Of a stretch of 6,009 bases of DNA, positions 1 through 5,668 are shown piece by piece (the stretch's first letter is position 1; the number at the start of each line of letters is the position of its first letter). Both the position numbers and the translations under genes were made by a program. The stretch spans positions 1 through 6,009 of the forward strand of contig PJER01000125.1 of NCBI GenBank assembly GCA_002825465.1, written 5' to 3'. The notes under the pieces are model-generated. The model saw only the letters and a program-made list of their open reading frames with translations, had not been told where the DNA came from and did no database searches. This DNA comes from Candidatus Thorarchaeota archaeon MP8T_1. Lineage in GTDB: Archaea > Asgardarchaeota > Thorarchaeia > Thorarchaeales > Thorarchaeaceae.

Positions 1-333
1 CACAAAATCGATGGAAAAACCTGAAGATTCTAGCACCAGTATGTACCGAATATACTCAATCATTTGTTCCAGAAGCTTTTGAGCTTCTTTGCTTGTCTGC
101 TTTGAAGTTACCGGAGAAGTGGAGGTTGGTGATAGAGAGGGATAGGGTGGGGATACTTCTACATCGATTGTAACTGATTTAGAATCTTCAGGCAATCGTA
201 CAACAAGAATCCGTACCCAGCTTGTCTTGTACAGAATTGATACGGACTCTTGCTCTTCAGCATCGGAGGTGTGTGCTGGTTCATTGTTTATGATCTCTTT
301 GAACTTTGCAAGGAGATCGGGAGTTTTTACCAT
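1..333 (-). CDS. Hypothetical protein, 3' end beyond window (partial)
   Basis: An uninterrupted frame of 111 codons starts at the ATG at 333-331 and leaves the window without a stop, so only the N-terminal part is seen. I do not recognise the family. The protein begins MVKTPDLLAKFKEI, is charged and probably helical for about 25 residues, then has a beta-rich stretch (YKTSWVRILVVRLPED, about residues 36-51). A Ser/Pro/Thr-rich segment that looks like a flexible linker follows (about 62-80), then a probably helical segment (KEAQKLLEQMIEYIRYILVL). No signal peptide is visible. A weak Shine-Dalgarno GGAG lies 10 nt upstream (344-347). The same phase is open upstream to an ATG at 390 that overlaps the regulator's stop codon, except for one TGA at 334-336 directly before this ATG. 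The natural protein may therefore start at 390. Position behind the winged-helix gene suggests co-transcription; function is unknown. Confidence 0.6.
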   Translation of the reverse strand, partial: MVKTPDLLAKFKEIINNEPAHTSDAEEQESVSILYKTSWVRILVVRLPEDSKSVTIDVEVSPPYPSLSPTSTSPVTSKQTSKEAQKLLEQMIEYIRYILVLESSGFSIDFV

Positions 334-390
334 TCAGAACCAGCTCCGTCCTTCAATATTGTCGAAAGAGGACAATACATAGACGATCAT
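334..390 (-). pseudogene. 18-codon frame closed by TGA, possible broken 5' end of the next gene
   Basis: The ATG at 390-388 overlaps the stop of the winged-helix gene (ATGA), a typical translational-coupling junction. It encodes MIVYVLSSFDNIEGRSWF and then meets TGA at 336-334; an ATG in the same phase follows at once. The peptide looks like the start of a globular protein (hydrophobic beta strand, then a turn) rather than random sequence. Three readings are possible: the 5' end of the downstream gene cut by a nonsense mutation or sequencing error, a short upstream frame that hands ribosomes to the next ATG, or recoding of the TGA. I see no selenocysteine insertion element, although only a little sequence is available in which to look. 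The split call is inference. Confidence 0.35.
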
Positions 391-689
391 GCCTTCTGGC
401 GCCATGCCACAGGGGAGGGCTGCACCTTGAAGGCGGAATCACTGTACTTTTGGATAAGTTCCTTGGCAAGTTCTTGATTGACATGGTACATTGGGCGCCG
501 CATATCTAGAAGATTGGGAACCCTGCGCAATAACTGACGTCGAACCAATTCCTTTAGGGCAAAACTTACTGTTCGTGGAGCCATGTTTAATTTTTCACTT
601 ATTTCAAGGGGACACATCGGACCATCATTTGCCAATGTGCCGAGAATTTTCAATGCGCTCTTTGGCGTTCGTCCGGGTCTGGATGTCAT
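387..689 (-). CDS. Winged helix-turn-helix transcriptional regulator (MarR/ArsR-like)
   Basis: This 100-residue protein looks like a small archaeal winged-helix DNA-binding regulator acting in the cytoplasm. Helix 1 is about residues 10-21 (KSALKILGTLAN). Helix 2 is about 26-34 (CPLEISEKL). The putative recognition helix is 37-51 (APRTVSFALKELVRR), followed by a hairpin wing at about 53-70 (LLRRVPNLLDMRRPMYHV). A short basic C-terminal tail has no obvious ligand domain, so the inducer cannot be predicted. The ATG start is supported by AGAGG at 700-704 with 10 nt spacing. Upstream lies a TATA-like element inside an inverted repeat, which fits autoregulation. Downstream it overlaps the next frame by ATGA. 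The assignment to a wHTH fold is firm; the exact family (MarR, ArsR or a general HTH regulator) is not. Confidence 0.82.
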   Translation of the reverse strand: MTSRPGRTPKSALKILGTLANDGPMCPLEISEKLNMAPRTVSFALKELVRRQLLRRVPNLLDMRRPMYHVNQELAKELIQKYSDSAFKVQPSPVAWRQKA

Positions 690-699
690 TATTTTTTTT

Positions 700-704
700 C
701 CTCT
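700..704 (-). promoter_or_regulatory. Shine-Dalgarno site of the winged-helix gene
   Basis: On the minus strand AGAGG lies 10 nt before the ATG at 689, separated by an A-rich spacer. It supports this ATG as the start. Confidence 0.55.
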
Positions 705-709
705 TATGA

Positions 710-760
710 GTTCACAGACATGTTGTAGACTGTAAAGAAGAGATATCTATGTGTGTGAAC
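710..760 (-). promoter_or_regulatory. Candidate operator: 12-nt inverted repeat around the promoter
   Basis: On the plus strand GTTCACAGACAT (710-721) and ATGTGTGTGAAC (749-760) form an inverted repeat matching at 11 of 12 positions, with a 27-nt spacer. The spacer contains the TATA-like element of the winged-helix gene. The proximal arm would cover the predicted transcription start and the distal arm the upstream side of the TATA box, a sensible layout for repression by the adjacent regulator. The repeat is seen directly; its binding by this regulator is inference. Confidence 0.5.
741..750 (-). promoter_or_regulatory. TATA-like promoter element of the winged-helix gene
   Basis: The minus strand reads ATAGATATCT here, an AT-rich island (containing the palindrome AGATATCT) about 52 nt before the ATG. 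With the usual archaeal TATA-to-start distance of about 25 nt, transcription would begin near 715-720 and leave a leader of roughly 28 nt that includes the Shine-Dalgarno site. The match to the archaeal consensus is only moderate. Confidence 0.4.
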
Positions 761-793
761 TGAAGGGGTATGGTTTGAACCAAACTGCACATG

Positions 794-834
794 AAAAAAG
801 CTCAAAACCGAAATATGAAGTGCGTTTTTGAGTT
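794..834 (-). terminator. Intrinsic-terminator-like hairpin after the WD40 gene
   Basis: CTCAAAACCG (801-810) pairs with CGTTTTTGAG (823-832) apart from one C-T mismatch. A G-T and an A-T pair extend the stem at its base, and the loop is 12 nt. Read on the minus strand, the stem ends in GAGC followed by six T (794-799), the arrangement of a hairpin/U-tract terminator. It lies about 180 nt past the WD40 stop and upstream of the regulator's promoter, so it would separate the two transcription units. Archaeal RNA polymerase mainly needs the U tract, so the hairpin's role is uncertain. Confidence 0.5.
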
Positions 835-1014
835 CTTTCTGCCAAGATTGGATTTCATCCTGCGAGAAAAGTGTTTGAGATCAGAACACACACGCATTTA
901 GCAAAGCTAAAACCAGCAGAGAATGAAGTATGCAAACTATATCATTTCTATTCTGGGATGAGCATTGGAGTTCTAGGTATTTCTTTACTTAGTCAAATCA
1001 ATCGGTTTGAAGGA

Positions 1015-1974
1015 TTACTTGTAAAACAGTTCCTTAGCAATATAGCGAACATTTCCATCAGAGCAACCAAAATACAGGAACTTAGCATCATGTGTCAGGT
1101 CAATCACTCGTCCAAGACTTATGTCAATTGATGCGACTTCCAACCAATCTGACTTGGAGTAGACCCTAACTGTACTATCATCGGAGGCAGAGTAGACGTA
1201 GAGCCTATCGACTGCGAGTGCATTGATGTTATCTCGATGACCAGAGAGAACTTCCACGCAACTCCAGTCACTCTTGTCCCATACTCGGATTGCACTTTCA
1301 AACACACTGGGGCGTGGTGATCCAGGACCACCCCACCACAGCTCACCAGATCCAGAGTATACAAATTTATCATCGGTTGCAAGTGATAGAACGTTCGCAT
1401 CATGGCCATGAAGTGATGTCACTCGCTTCAGTGATACACGGCTGAAAACATTGGTGCAATTATCAATACCTCCAGCATAGATATAGTCATCATCAAGCGC
1501 AACGGATAGAACGAAATGCGTCTGTGCCACAATCGAACAGATTTGACTCCAATCAGATTTATCCCACATTTTCACTGTAGCATCTCCTGATCCAGTGAGA
1601 AGGTGTTGGTCATCTGCGGACATGTCGAATATTGTTCCTACATGTCCCTTGATAATGTGAATTAGGTCCAGATCCAGATTGTATACTCGGATGACAGTAT
1701 CTCCTGATATACTCCCACTATAGAGATGTTGACCATCCGATAACAACGATTCTATCTGCGTTAGTGTCTGCCCTGGAAGAACCATAGGTGAATCTAGGTC
1801 AGGCTTATTCCAAATTGTTAAATTACCCTCACTATCAGAGGCATAAAGATACAAATCATCGACAGCAACAGCAGAAACAGTCACAGGATTGCCAGTTGCA
1901 TTCAGAAGTACCTTTGGCTTTAATGCGTCACTGGACCTTTTACTGCTTCTAATTATGCATCCCCAAAGAAACAA
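1015..1974 (-). CDS. Seven-bladed WD40-repeat beta-propeller protein
   Basis: This 319-residue protein is almost entirely one WD40 propeller, a scaffold for protein-protein contacts; its partner is unknown. Seven blades can be read at about residues 29-68, 69-110, 111-151, 152-190, 191-245, 246-285 and 286-319. Blades carry the archaeal-style core 'DDxxxYSGSxDxTVRVWDKSDW'. KSDW recurs at 139-142, 234-237 and 274-277, and GH opens several blades (110-111, 190-191, 245-246). Blade 5 has an extra loop of about 17 residues (211-227, ELWWGGPGSPRPSVFES). The last blade lacks its final strand; the N-terminal PKVLLNATG (20-28) probably supplies it and closes the ring, so the domain looks complete. 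No signal peptide is clear. The start is TTG at 1974, the only canonical start codon after the in-phase TAG at about 2005, and it has no good Shine-Dalgarno. The preceding TPR gene is in the same phase 51 nt upstream, suggesting a two-gene unit or a split fusion. Confidence 0.85.
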   Translation of the reverse strand: MFLWGCIIRSSKRSSDALKPKVLLNATGNPVTVSAVAVDDLYLYASDSEGNLTIWNKPDLDSPMVLPGQTLTQIESLLSDGQHLYSGSISGDTVIRVYNLDLDLIHIIKGHVGTIFDMSADDQHLLTGSGDATVKMWDKSDWSQICSIVAQTHFVLSVALDDDYIYAGGIDNCTNVFSRVSLKRVTSLHGHDANVLSLATDDKFVYSGSGELWWGGPGSPRPSVFESAIRVWDKSDWSCVEVLSGHRDNINALAVDRLYVYSASDDSTVRVYSKSDWLEVASIDISLGRVIDLTHDAKFLYFGCSDGNVRYIAKELFYK

Positions 1975-2025
1975 CCCAGCGCTTCTATTTACATCTTCCC
2001 GAGCCTAAATCTTACAAGACAAAAT

Positions 2026-2592
2026 TCAAAGCGCAACAATTGCACTCTTTTCCTTTGTCCAACCCAGATCCTTAGCTGTCTTGAATGCCTCACTTGCCTC
2101 ACTGTATTTACCAATAATCCAGAGGAGAAGACGAAGTTTGTTCCATAACTCAGGGTTGTTTGGTTCTGCCTCAATCTCTTGACGGACTCCTGACTCCATA
2201 TGCTTATAGTAGTCAACCTCTTCCTTCCGTGCTTCTACCGTCGACTCAAGAAGGCCCTTGATGTATTCGACTGGTCTGTCAATAGTATGATTCAGAAAAT
2301 CGTCCGAGCGCTCCTTAAGAAAATCATTGATTGCAGCCTGTGGAGTGTCCTTCACTCGCCAGAGTTCGCCCTCTACGAGTAGCCTCTCAAAACCGTGTTC
2401 CATGAACTCAAGTGTTTCATTGAAGTGCACAGTAATAGGATGATCATTTCCTAAAAGGTCCTTACAACGATTCCATTCGTAATAGACTAATTTTGAGCCA
2501 ATCTCACTTAGTACATATGGAGAAGGACCTATCTTCTTTAGGTCATTCATGACATCCTTTACTGCATACTTCTTCCTCGTAGGTAACCGCAA
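2026..2592 (-). CDS. Hypothetical helical protein with C-terminal TPR motif
   Basis: This is a 188-residue, mostly helical, acidic protein. The C-terminal part (about 146-179, NPELWNKLRLLL... to ...AFKTAKDLG) fits one tetratricopeptide repeat: W150, L153, G161, Y163, A166, F170 and A173 fall on conserved TPR positions. The ending GWTKEKSAIVAL resembles the natural C-terminus of archaeal TPR proteins. The first 135 residues match no family I recognise; they include amphipathic helices with a likely coiled stretch near 113-140. The start is TTG at 2592, supported by AGGTGA at 2600-2605 with 7 nt spacing; no ATG lies in phase before residue 15. TPRs bind protein partners, and the WD40 propeller encoded next in the same phase is an obvious candidate, but that is inference. 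No membrane segment or signal peptide is seen. Confidence 0.72.
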   Translation of the reverse strand: MRLPTRKKYAVKDVMNDLKKIGPSPYVLSEIGSKLVYYEWNRCKDLLGNDHPITVHFNETLEFMEHGFERLLVEGELWRVKDTPQAAINDFLKERSDDFLNHTIDRPVEYIKGLLESTVEARKEEVDYYKHMESGVRQEIEAEPNNPELWNKLRLLLWIIGKYSEASEAFKTAKDLGWTKEKSAIVAL

Positions 2593-2599
2593 TGCTGTT

Positions 2600-2605
2600 T
2601 CACCT
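2600..2605 (-). promoter_or_regulatory. Shine-Dalgarno site fixing the TTG start of the TPR gene
   Basis: The minus strand reads AGGTGA 7 nt before TTG at 2592. It is a near-perfect match to the 16S anti-Shine-Dalgarno and is the main reason to accept this non-ATG start. Confidence 0.6.
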
Positions 2606-2635
2606 ACCCAAACTCAAAATACACTGGTTCTTCAA

Positions 2636-2654
2636 TCAGATAAATCATATCTGA
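2636..2654. repeat. Short perfect inverted repeat between photolyase and TPR genes
   Basis: TCAGATA (2636-2642) and TATCTGA (2648-2654) are perfect inverted 7-mers with a 5-nt loop, in the 82-nt gap after the photolyase stop. No T tract follows on the minus strand, so it is a poor terminator. It could be an operator, an mRNA-processing hairpin or chance. Confidence 0.35.
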
Positions 2655-2674
2655 ATGTAATGGACAACAATAAT

Positions 2675-4018
2675 TCACTGCAAAATAGAATCAACATAGG
2701 ATTGAATATCGAATTTTCTTCTTAGTCCCTTATCATTCATGTATCGGACCTTGCCGAAAACTGGTCGTTCGCTCCAAGCTCTATCATGCTTCCCAAAGCA
2801 CCAGGCTATACCAGTGAACGCATTTGGATCCCGTCCGTCTAATTCGTACATATTGTTCAATCGAAGTGCGGTCTCATATGCTTCACTCGGCGATTCTGTC
2901 CATTCTAGTATTTTCTTTCCCCAGTACATTCGCATGTAACCATGCATCTTTCCAAATCGAGTCATTTCTGTCTGAGCGGCATTCCAGTATGGATCATGTG
3001 TGTTGGCTTGCTCCAATTCGTTAAAGGAATAGGAATATTCTCTAGGATCAAATGAGTGCAGTTCGAGAGTTTCCTTCGCCCAGTTTGGTAAACATTCAGG
3101 ATTATCATAGTTCTTGTTGAAATAAACAAAATTCAGACTTAACTCTCGGCGTACAATTAATTCCTCCAGATAAGCATCAGAACCTGGACTTCCTGTTGCC
3201 TGTATTTGAAGAGCAATAAAAAGAGGCGATATATTTCCAAAATGAAGGTAGGGGCTCATATTTGAAAGATAATCTCGAGATGGATCATTGCGCAAGTCTC
3301 CAAAACTATCAAGTTTCGAATGTATAAAGTTGCGAAGCTCTTTCTTGGCTTCCTGAGTTCCTCCTATGAATTTAATTTGCTGTTCATTGGAATTCTTTAT
3401 TCGAAGGACCTTCATCGCATCTGAAATGTTAGTCAGATCTAGTCCGGGTAGTCCGAAATCAGGACAGGGTCTTTTGATCTTTCTAGGACGTGAAGGAACC
3501 AAGAAGTCATTGAGTACTCGTAGTATCTTGGGGCGGATAGTTCCAGCTGAGTATTCCTCTTTTCTCGAAACTACCTCAATTGGCACAATCGCATTTGATT
3601 CAATCTCAACAGCAGAGCTGTTTACGGCTGCAACAACGGTTTCTCTCCATTTTCTCTGCATTCGAAGATAATCACGGTCGATTACCAATAGCGAAGCATC
3701 CTCAGATAGCTTGGGAATGAGTTGTTCGGGTTGACCACGTAGAACTTCAAAGCGAATACCGGTCTGTTCCAAAGTCCTCTTGACATCTTGGAGACCTTCA
3801 AGCATAAACTTGTAATGCGATGCATTCGCATCAGGAAATCCATCTACAACACAAAATACAGCAAGAAGCGGCTTGTTCATTGAGTTTGCTCGTTGAACAG
3901 CATACTCCAAGGCGTGATTATATTCTGCTCTCTGCGAGGCTTGCATCCAATAGAGAACATACTCACCTTTTGTACTCTCTGTTTTCTTCAGTACCTTGAT
4001 TCTTTCAGTGTGTATCAA
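2675..4018 (-). CDS. phr: Class II CPD (cyclobutane pyrimidine dimer) DNA photolyase
   Basis: This FAD enzyme uses blue/near-UV light to split cyclobutane pyrimidine dimers in DNA. Residue numbers here count from the upstream TTG at 4060; subtract 14 for the listed start. The N-terminal Rossmann-like antenna domain opens with YVLYWMQASQRAEYNHAL (34-51). The FAD domain carries SNMSPYLHFGNISP (266-279), EELIVRRELSLNF (299-311), THDPYWNAAQ (354-363), GKMHGYMRMYW (370-380) and YELDGRDPNAFTGIAW (405-420), all class II signatures. Trp 359, 380 and 387 have the 21- and 7-residue spacing of the Methanosarcina mazei Trp triad, and Asn 402 matches its FAD-N5 Asn, so the enzyme should be active. There is no in-phase ATG before YWMQ. 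I prefer TTG at 4018 because it gives MIHTERIKVLK, which aligns with family N-termini; TTG at 4060 would add 14 residues. Neither has a good Shine-Dalgarno. It follows ecfT closely on the same strand. Confidence 0.93.
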   Translation of the reverse strand: MIHTERIKVLKKTESTKGEYVLYWMQASQRAEYNHALEYAVQRANSMNKPLLAVFCVVDGFPDANASHYKFMLEGLQDVKRTLEQTGIRFEVLRGQPEQLIPKLSEDASLLVIDRDYLRMQRKWRETVVAAVNSSAVEIESNAIVPIEVVSRKEEYSAGTIRPKILRVLNDFLVPSRPRKIKRPCPDFGLPGLDLTNISDAMKVLRIKNSNEQQIKFIGGTQEAKKELRNFIHSKLDSFGDLRNDPSRDYLSNMSPYLHFGNISPLFIALQIQATGSPGSDAYLEELIVRRELSLNFVYFNKNYDNPECLPNWAKETLELHSFDPREYSYSFNELEQANTHDPYWNAAQTEMTRFGKMHGYMRMYWGKKILEWTESPSEAYETALRLNNMYELDGRDPNAFTGIAWCFGKHDRAWSERPVFGKVRYMNDKGLRRKFDIQSYVDSILQ

Positions 4019-4035
4019 TATACTACAAGTATATT
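4017..4035. promoter_or_regulatory. Perfect inverted repeat at the photolyase start
   Basis: AATATACT (4017-4024) and AGTATATT (4028-4035) are perfect inverted 8-mers with a 3-nt spacer. The proximal arm includes the first two bases of the preferred TTG start at 4018. It resembles an operator, or a hairpin that would hide the start codon; the minus-strand AAAATATAC could also serve as a TATA box. Function is inference. Confidence 0.4.
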
Positions 4036-4078
4036 TTCTATCCCTTATGAACCGTTTCAAGAGATGATTCCGGGATAA

Positions 4079-4840
4079 TCAAAATGGGAGAGACAAATCA
4101 AATAGTGGAATGTATAGACGTGTATAGATTGTCAACACTAGGACTAATAGAGAGATGAAAACCACAGCCCAATCCTTCTTTTTGAACGAGAGTTTATTCA
4201 TGTATGTTCTATGAGGGCTAGCACCGAATCCTCTAGATTCCATACTCTCTGCAATTGAGAGAGCCCTTCGTATTGATACAATTATCAGGGGTACGATGAT
4301 TGGCACAATATTACGAATGCGTTTGAGGGGATTTCCCTTATCAAGTTCGACTCCACGGGCTTTCTGGGCATCCATTATCGCATAAGCCTCCTGAGCCAGA
4401 GTTGGTACATACCTCATTGCCATACTCATGGCAAAAGCAAACTCGAACCTAACACGCATCTGGATTAAAGCCTGTGAGAGTTCATCGGGATGAACAGTCA
4501 GGAAAAAGAGCGAGAACGATGTCATAAGAGCGATTAATCTCAAAGTAAGAGCAATTGAATGATTGAGCGGATTAGGTGCAGGAGAGAAGAGAGTGTTGAA
4601 GACAAGAATAAACACCAACAGAACCGAGAGTCCTTTCATGCTTCTCAACCATCTTCTAAGGGACTTCGCAGCCACTAATAATGGAATCAAGATTATTAGA
4701 ATAATCAATAGCGGGAGAATCTCAAGGAAAATTAGTGATACTATAGCGGACACTATGGCCATGAACAGCTTCGCCCGGGGATCTAACCTATGAATTATCG
4801 AGTCTTGCCGAGTATATTGGAATACTTCTAGAAATGACAT
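4079..4840 (-). CDS. ecfT: ECF transporter transmembrane component EcfT (CbiQ-like)
   Basis: EcfT is the membrane scaffold of energy-coupling factor importers. It couples ATP hydrolysis by the EcfA pair to movement of the substrate-binding S component, usually for vitamins or, in Cbi/Nik systems, cobalt or nickel. In this 253-residue version the N-terminal DPRAKL (20-25) precedes hydrophobic segments at about 25-58, 71-87 and 95-115, with another at 224-245. The cytoplasmic coupling helices carry both Ala-Arg-Gly-type motifs, ARG at 161-163 and SRG at 202-204, which contact the ATPases. I place the start at ATG 4840 because GAGAGGTG (4847-4854) sits 6 nt before it. A GTG at 4849 would add three residues but overlaps that site. 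The gene begins 1 nt after the upstream ATPase stop, implying translational coupling. No S component is visible, so substrate is unknown. Confidence 0.92.
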   Translation of the reverse strand: MSFLEVFQYTRQDSIIHRLDPRAKLFMAIVSAIVSLIFLEILPLLIILIILIPLLVAAKSLRRWLRSMKGLSVLLVFILVFNTLFSPAPNPLNHSIALTLRLIALMTSFSLFFLTVHPDELSQALIQMRVRFEFAFAMSMAMRYVPTLAQEAYAIMDAQKARGVELDKGNPLKRIRNIVPIIVPLIIVSIRRALSIAESMESRGFGASPHRTYMNKLSFKKKDWAVVFISLLVLVLTIYTRLYIPLFDLSLPF

Positions 4841-4841
4841 A

Positions 4842-5666
4842 CTAGACACCTCTCAAGACACGCACAATCTCTTCCTCCAGACTTGACAGGAGTGTTAGAC
4901 GTTCAGACACATCGGGGAATATTGAATGAATAGATCTTGCAGCAAGAGTGAGCTGTGGAGCTGTGAGCGAGCAGCGTTCGATGACATCATCATTGCTCAA
5001 AACTGAGCTTGTTGGACCATCTGAGATAACAGTGCCATTTGCCATAGCAACGGTTCTTGGGAAGTTCTCAATCACAAACTCGATATCATGAGTTACTACA
5101 ACGACAGTTCTCCCCTTTTCGTTAAGATCACGAAGCATCTGTGCGAGATTCTCTTTTTGTCTTGCATCTTGACCAATTGTAGGCTCATCAAGTACTAATA
5201 CTCTCGGTTCAGTAGCTAACACTGAAGCAAGAGCTACTCGTTTTCTCTCTCCACCAGACAGTGTGAATGGAGATCTATCAGCCAGAGAATCCAAGCCAAG
5301 ATTTGAGAGAGTTGATTCACAACGAATCTGAGCATCATCATTCGAAAATCCGAGTTGCTTCAAGCCAAAAAGAATCTCCTTCTCAACACTATCAAGAAAT
5401 AGCTGGTGATCTGGATTCTGCATCACAAGTCCGATATGACGAGCTAGTTCGGCAACACTATAGTGCTTTGTATCAACACCATCGAGAATGACTCTTCCTC
5501 TATTGGGTCTAAGAAGCCCATTGAGATGTTTAACAAGTGTCGTCTTCCCTGCTCCGTTAGTTCCCATTATTGCGATTCTATCGCCATCATCAATCTGCAA
5601 AGAAACTCCCTGCAAAGCAGTATAGATTTCGTCATATGCAAAATGAACGTTCTCAAGAATGATCAC
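4842..5666 (-). CDS. ecfA: ECF transporter ATP-binding protein EcfA
   Basis: This 274-residue cytoplasmic ABC ATPase powers ECF-type vitamin or metal uptake together with a second EcfA and EcfT. The complete ABC set is visible. Walker A is GTNGAGKTT (35-43), the Q-loop lies in VMQNPDHQLF (81-90, a form typical of EcfA), the signature is LSGGE (136-140), Walker B plus catalytic Glu is VLVLDEPT (156-163, E161), and the H-loop is H193 in VVTHD. The C-terminal extension after about residue 225 is usual for the family. All catalytic residues are intact. The start is GTG at 5666, supported by GGAGG at 5677-5681 on the minus strand with 10 nt spacing; it begins 2 nt after the stop of the preceding ATPase gene. 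Length and gene order (A-A-T) fit a standard ECF energising module. Confidence 0.93.
   Translation of the reverse strand: MIILENVHFAYDEIYTALQGVSLQIDDGDRIAIMGTNGAGKTTLVKHLNGLLRPNRGRVILDGVDTKHYSVAELARHIGLVMQNPDHQLFLDSVEKEILFGLKQLGFSNDDAQIRCESTLSNLGLDSLADRSPFTLSGGERKRVALASVLATEPRVLVLDEPTIGQDARQKENLAQMLRDLNEKGRTVVVVTHDIEFVIENFPRTVAMANGTVISDGPTSSVLSNDDVIERCSLTAPQLTLAARSIHSIFPDVSERLTLLSSLEEEIVRVLRGV
4847..4854 (-). promoter_or_regulatory. Shine-Dalgarno site that decides the ecfT start
   Basis: The minus strand reads GAGAGGTG inside the last codons of the preceding ATPase gene, 6 nt before ATG 4840. It overlaps the alternative GTG at 4849-4847, which argues against that GTG as the start. Confidence 0.65.
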
Positions 5667-5668
5667 TG

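Larger units (their letters stand above)
690..1014. other. Intergenic region between WD40 gene and regulator
   Basis: This is the longest gap in the window (325 nt). It holds the regulator's promoter and operator (700-760), a second short inverted repeat GTTTG-aac-CAAAC (773-785), and a terminator-like hairpin with a U tract (794-834). There is also a small triloop hairpin TTTAGC-aaa-GCTAAA (897-911). I see no convincing gene in 835-1014: a 31-codon minus-strand frame (802-897) has no ribosome binding site and runs into the hairpin, and the plus-strand frame here overlaps the WD40 gene antisense. Confidence 0.6.

Noticed and set aside
802..897. 31-codon minus-strand frame starting MRVCSDLKHFSRR in the long intergenic gap
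   Set aside because: It has no ribosome binding site, biased basic composition, and its end lies inside the terminator-like hairpin.
897..911. TTTAGC-aaa-GCTAAA triloop hairpin as a second terminator
   Set aside because: It has only six base pairs and no T tract after it on the minus strand.
871..1131. 86-codon plus-strand frame
   Set aside because: Its 3' part is antisense to the end of the WD40 gene and it shows no ribosome binding site or family resemblance.
1119..1409. 96-codon minus-strand frame inside the WD40 gene
   Set aside because: It is an off-phase shadow of the repetitive WD40 coding sequence, which itself has clear propeller repeats.
1040..1900. Recurring DNA patterns resembling a repeat array
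   Set aside because: They are the coding repeats of the WD40 blades (DKSDW and YSGS segments), with unequal spacing and degenerate sequence, not a CRISPR or satellite.
2824..4078. Several plus-strand frames of 60-100 codons opposite the photolyase
   Set aside because: They are antisense shadows; the minus-strand frame carries the full class II photolyase motif set.
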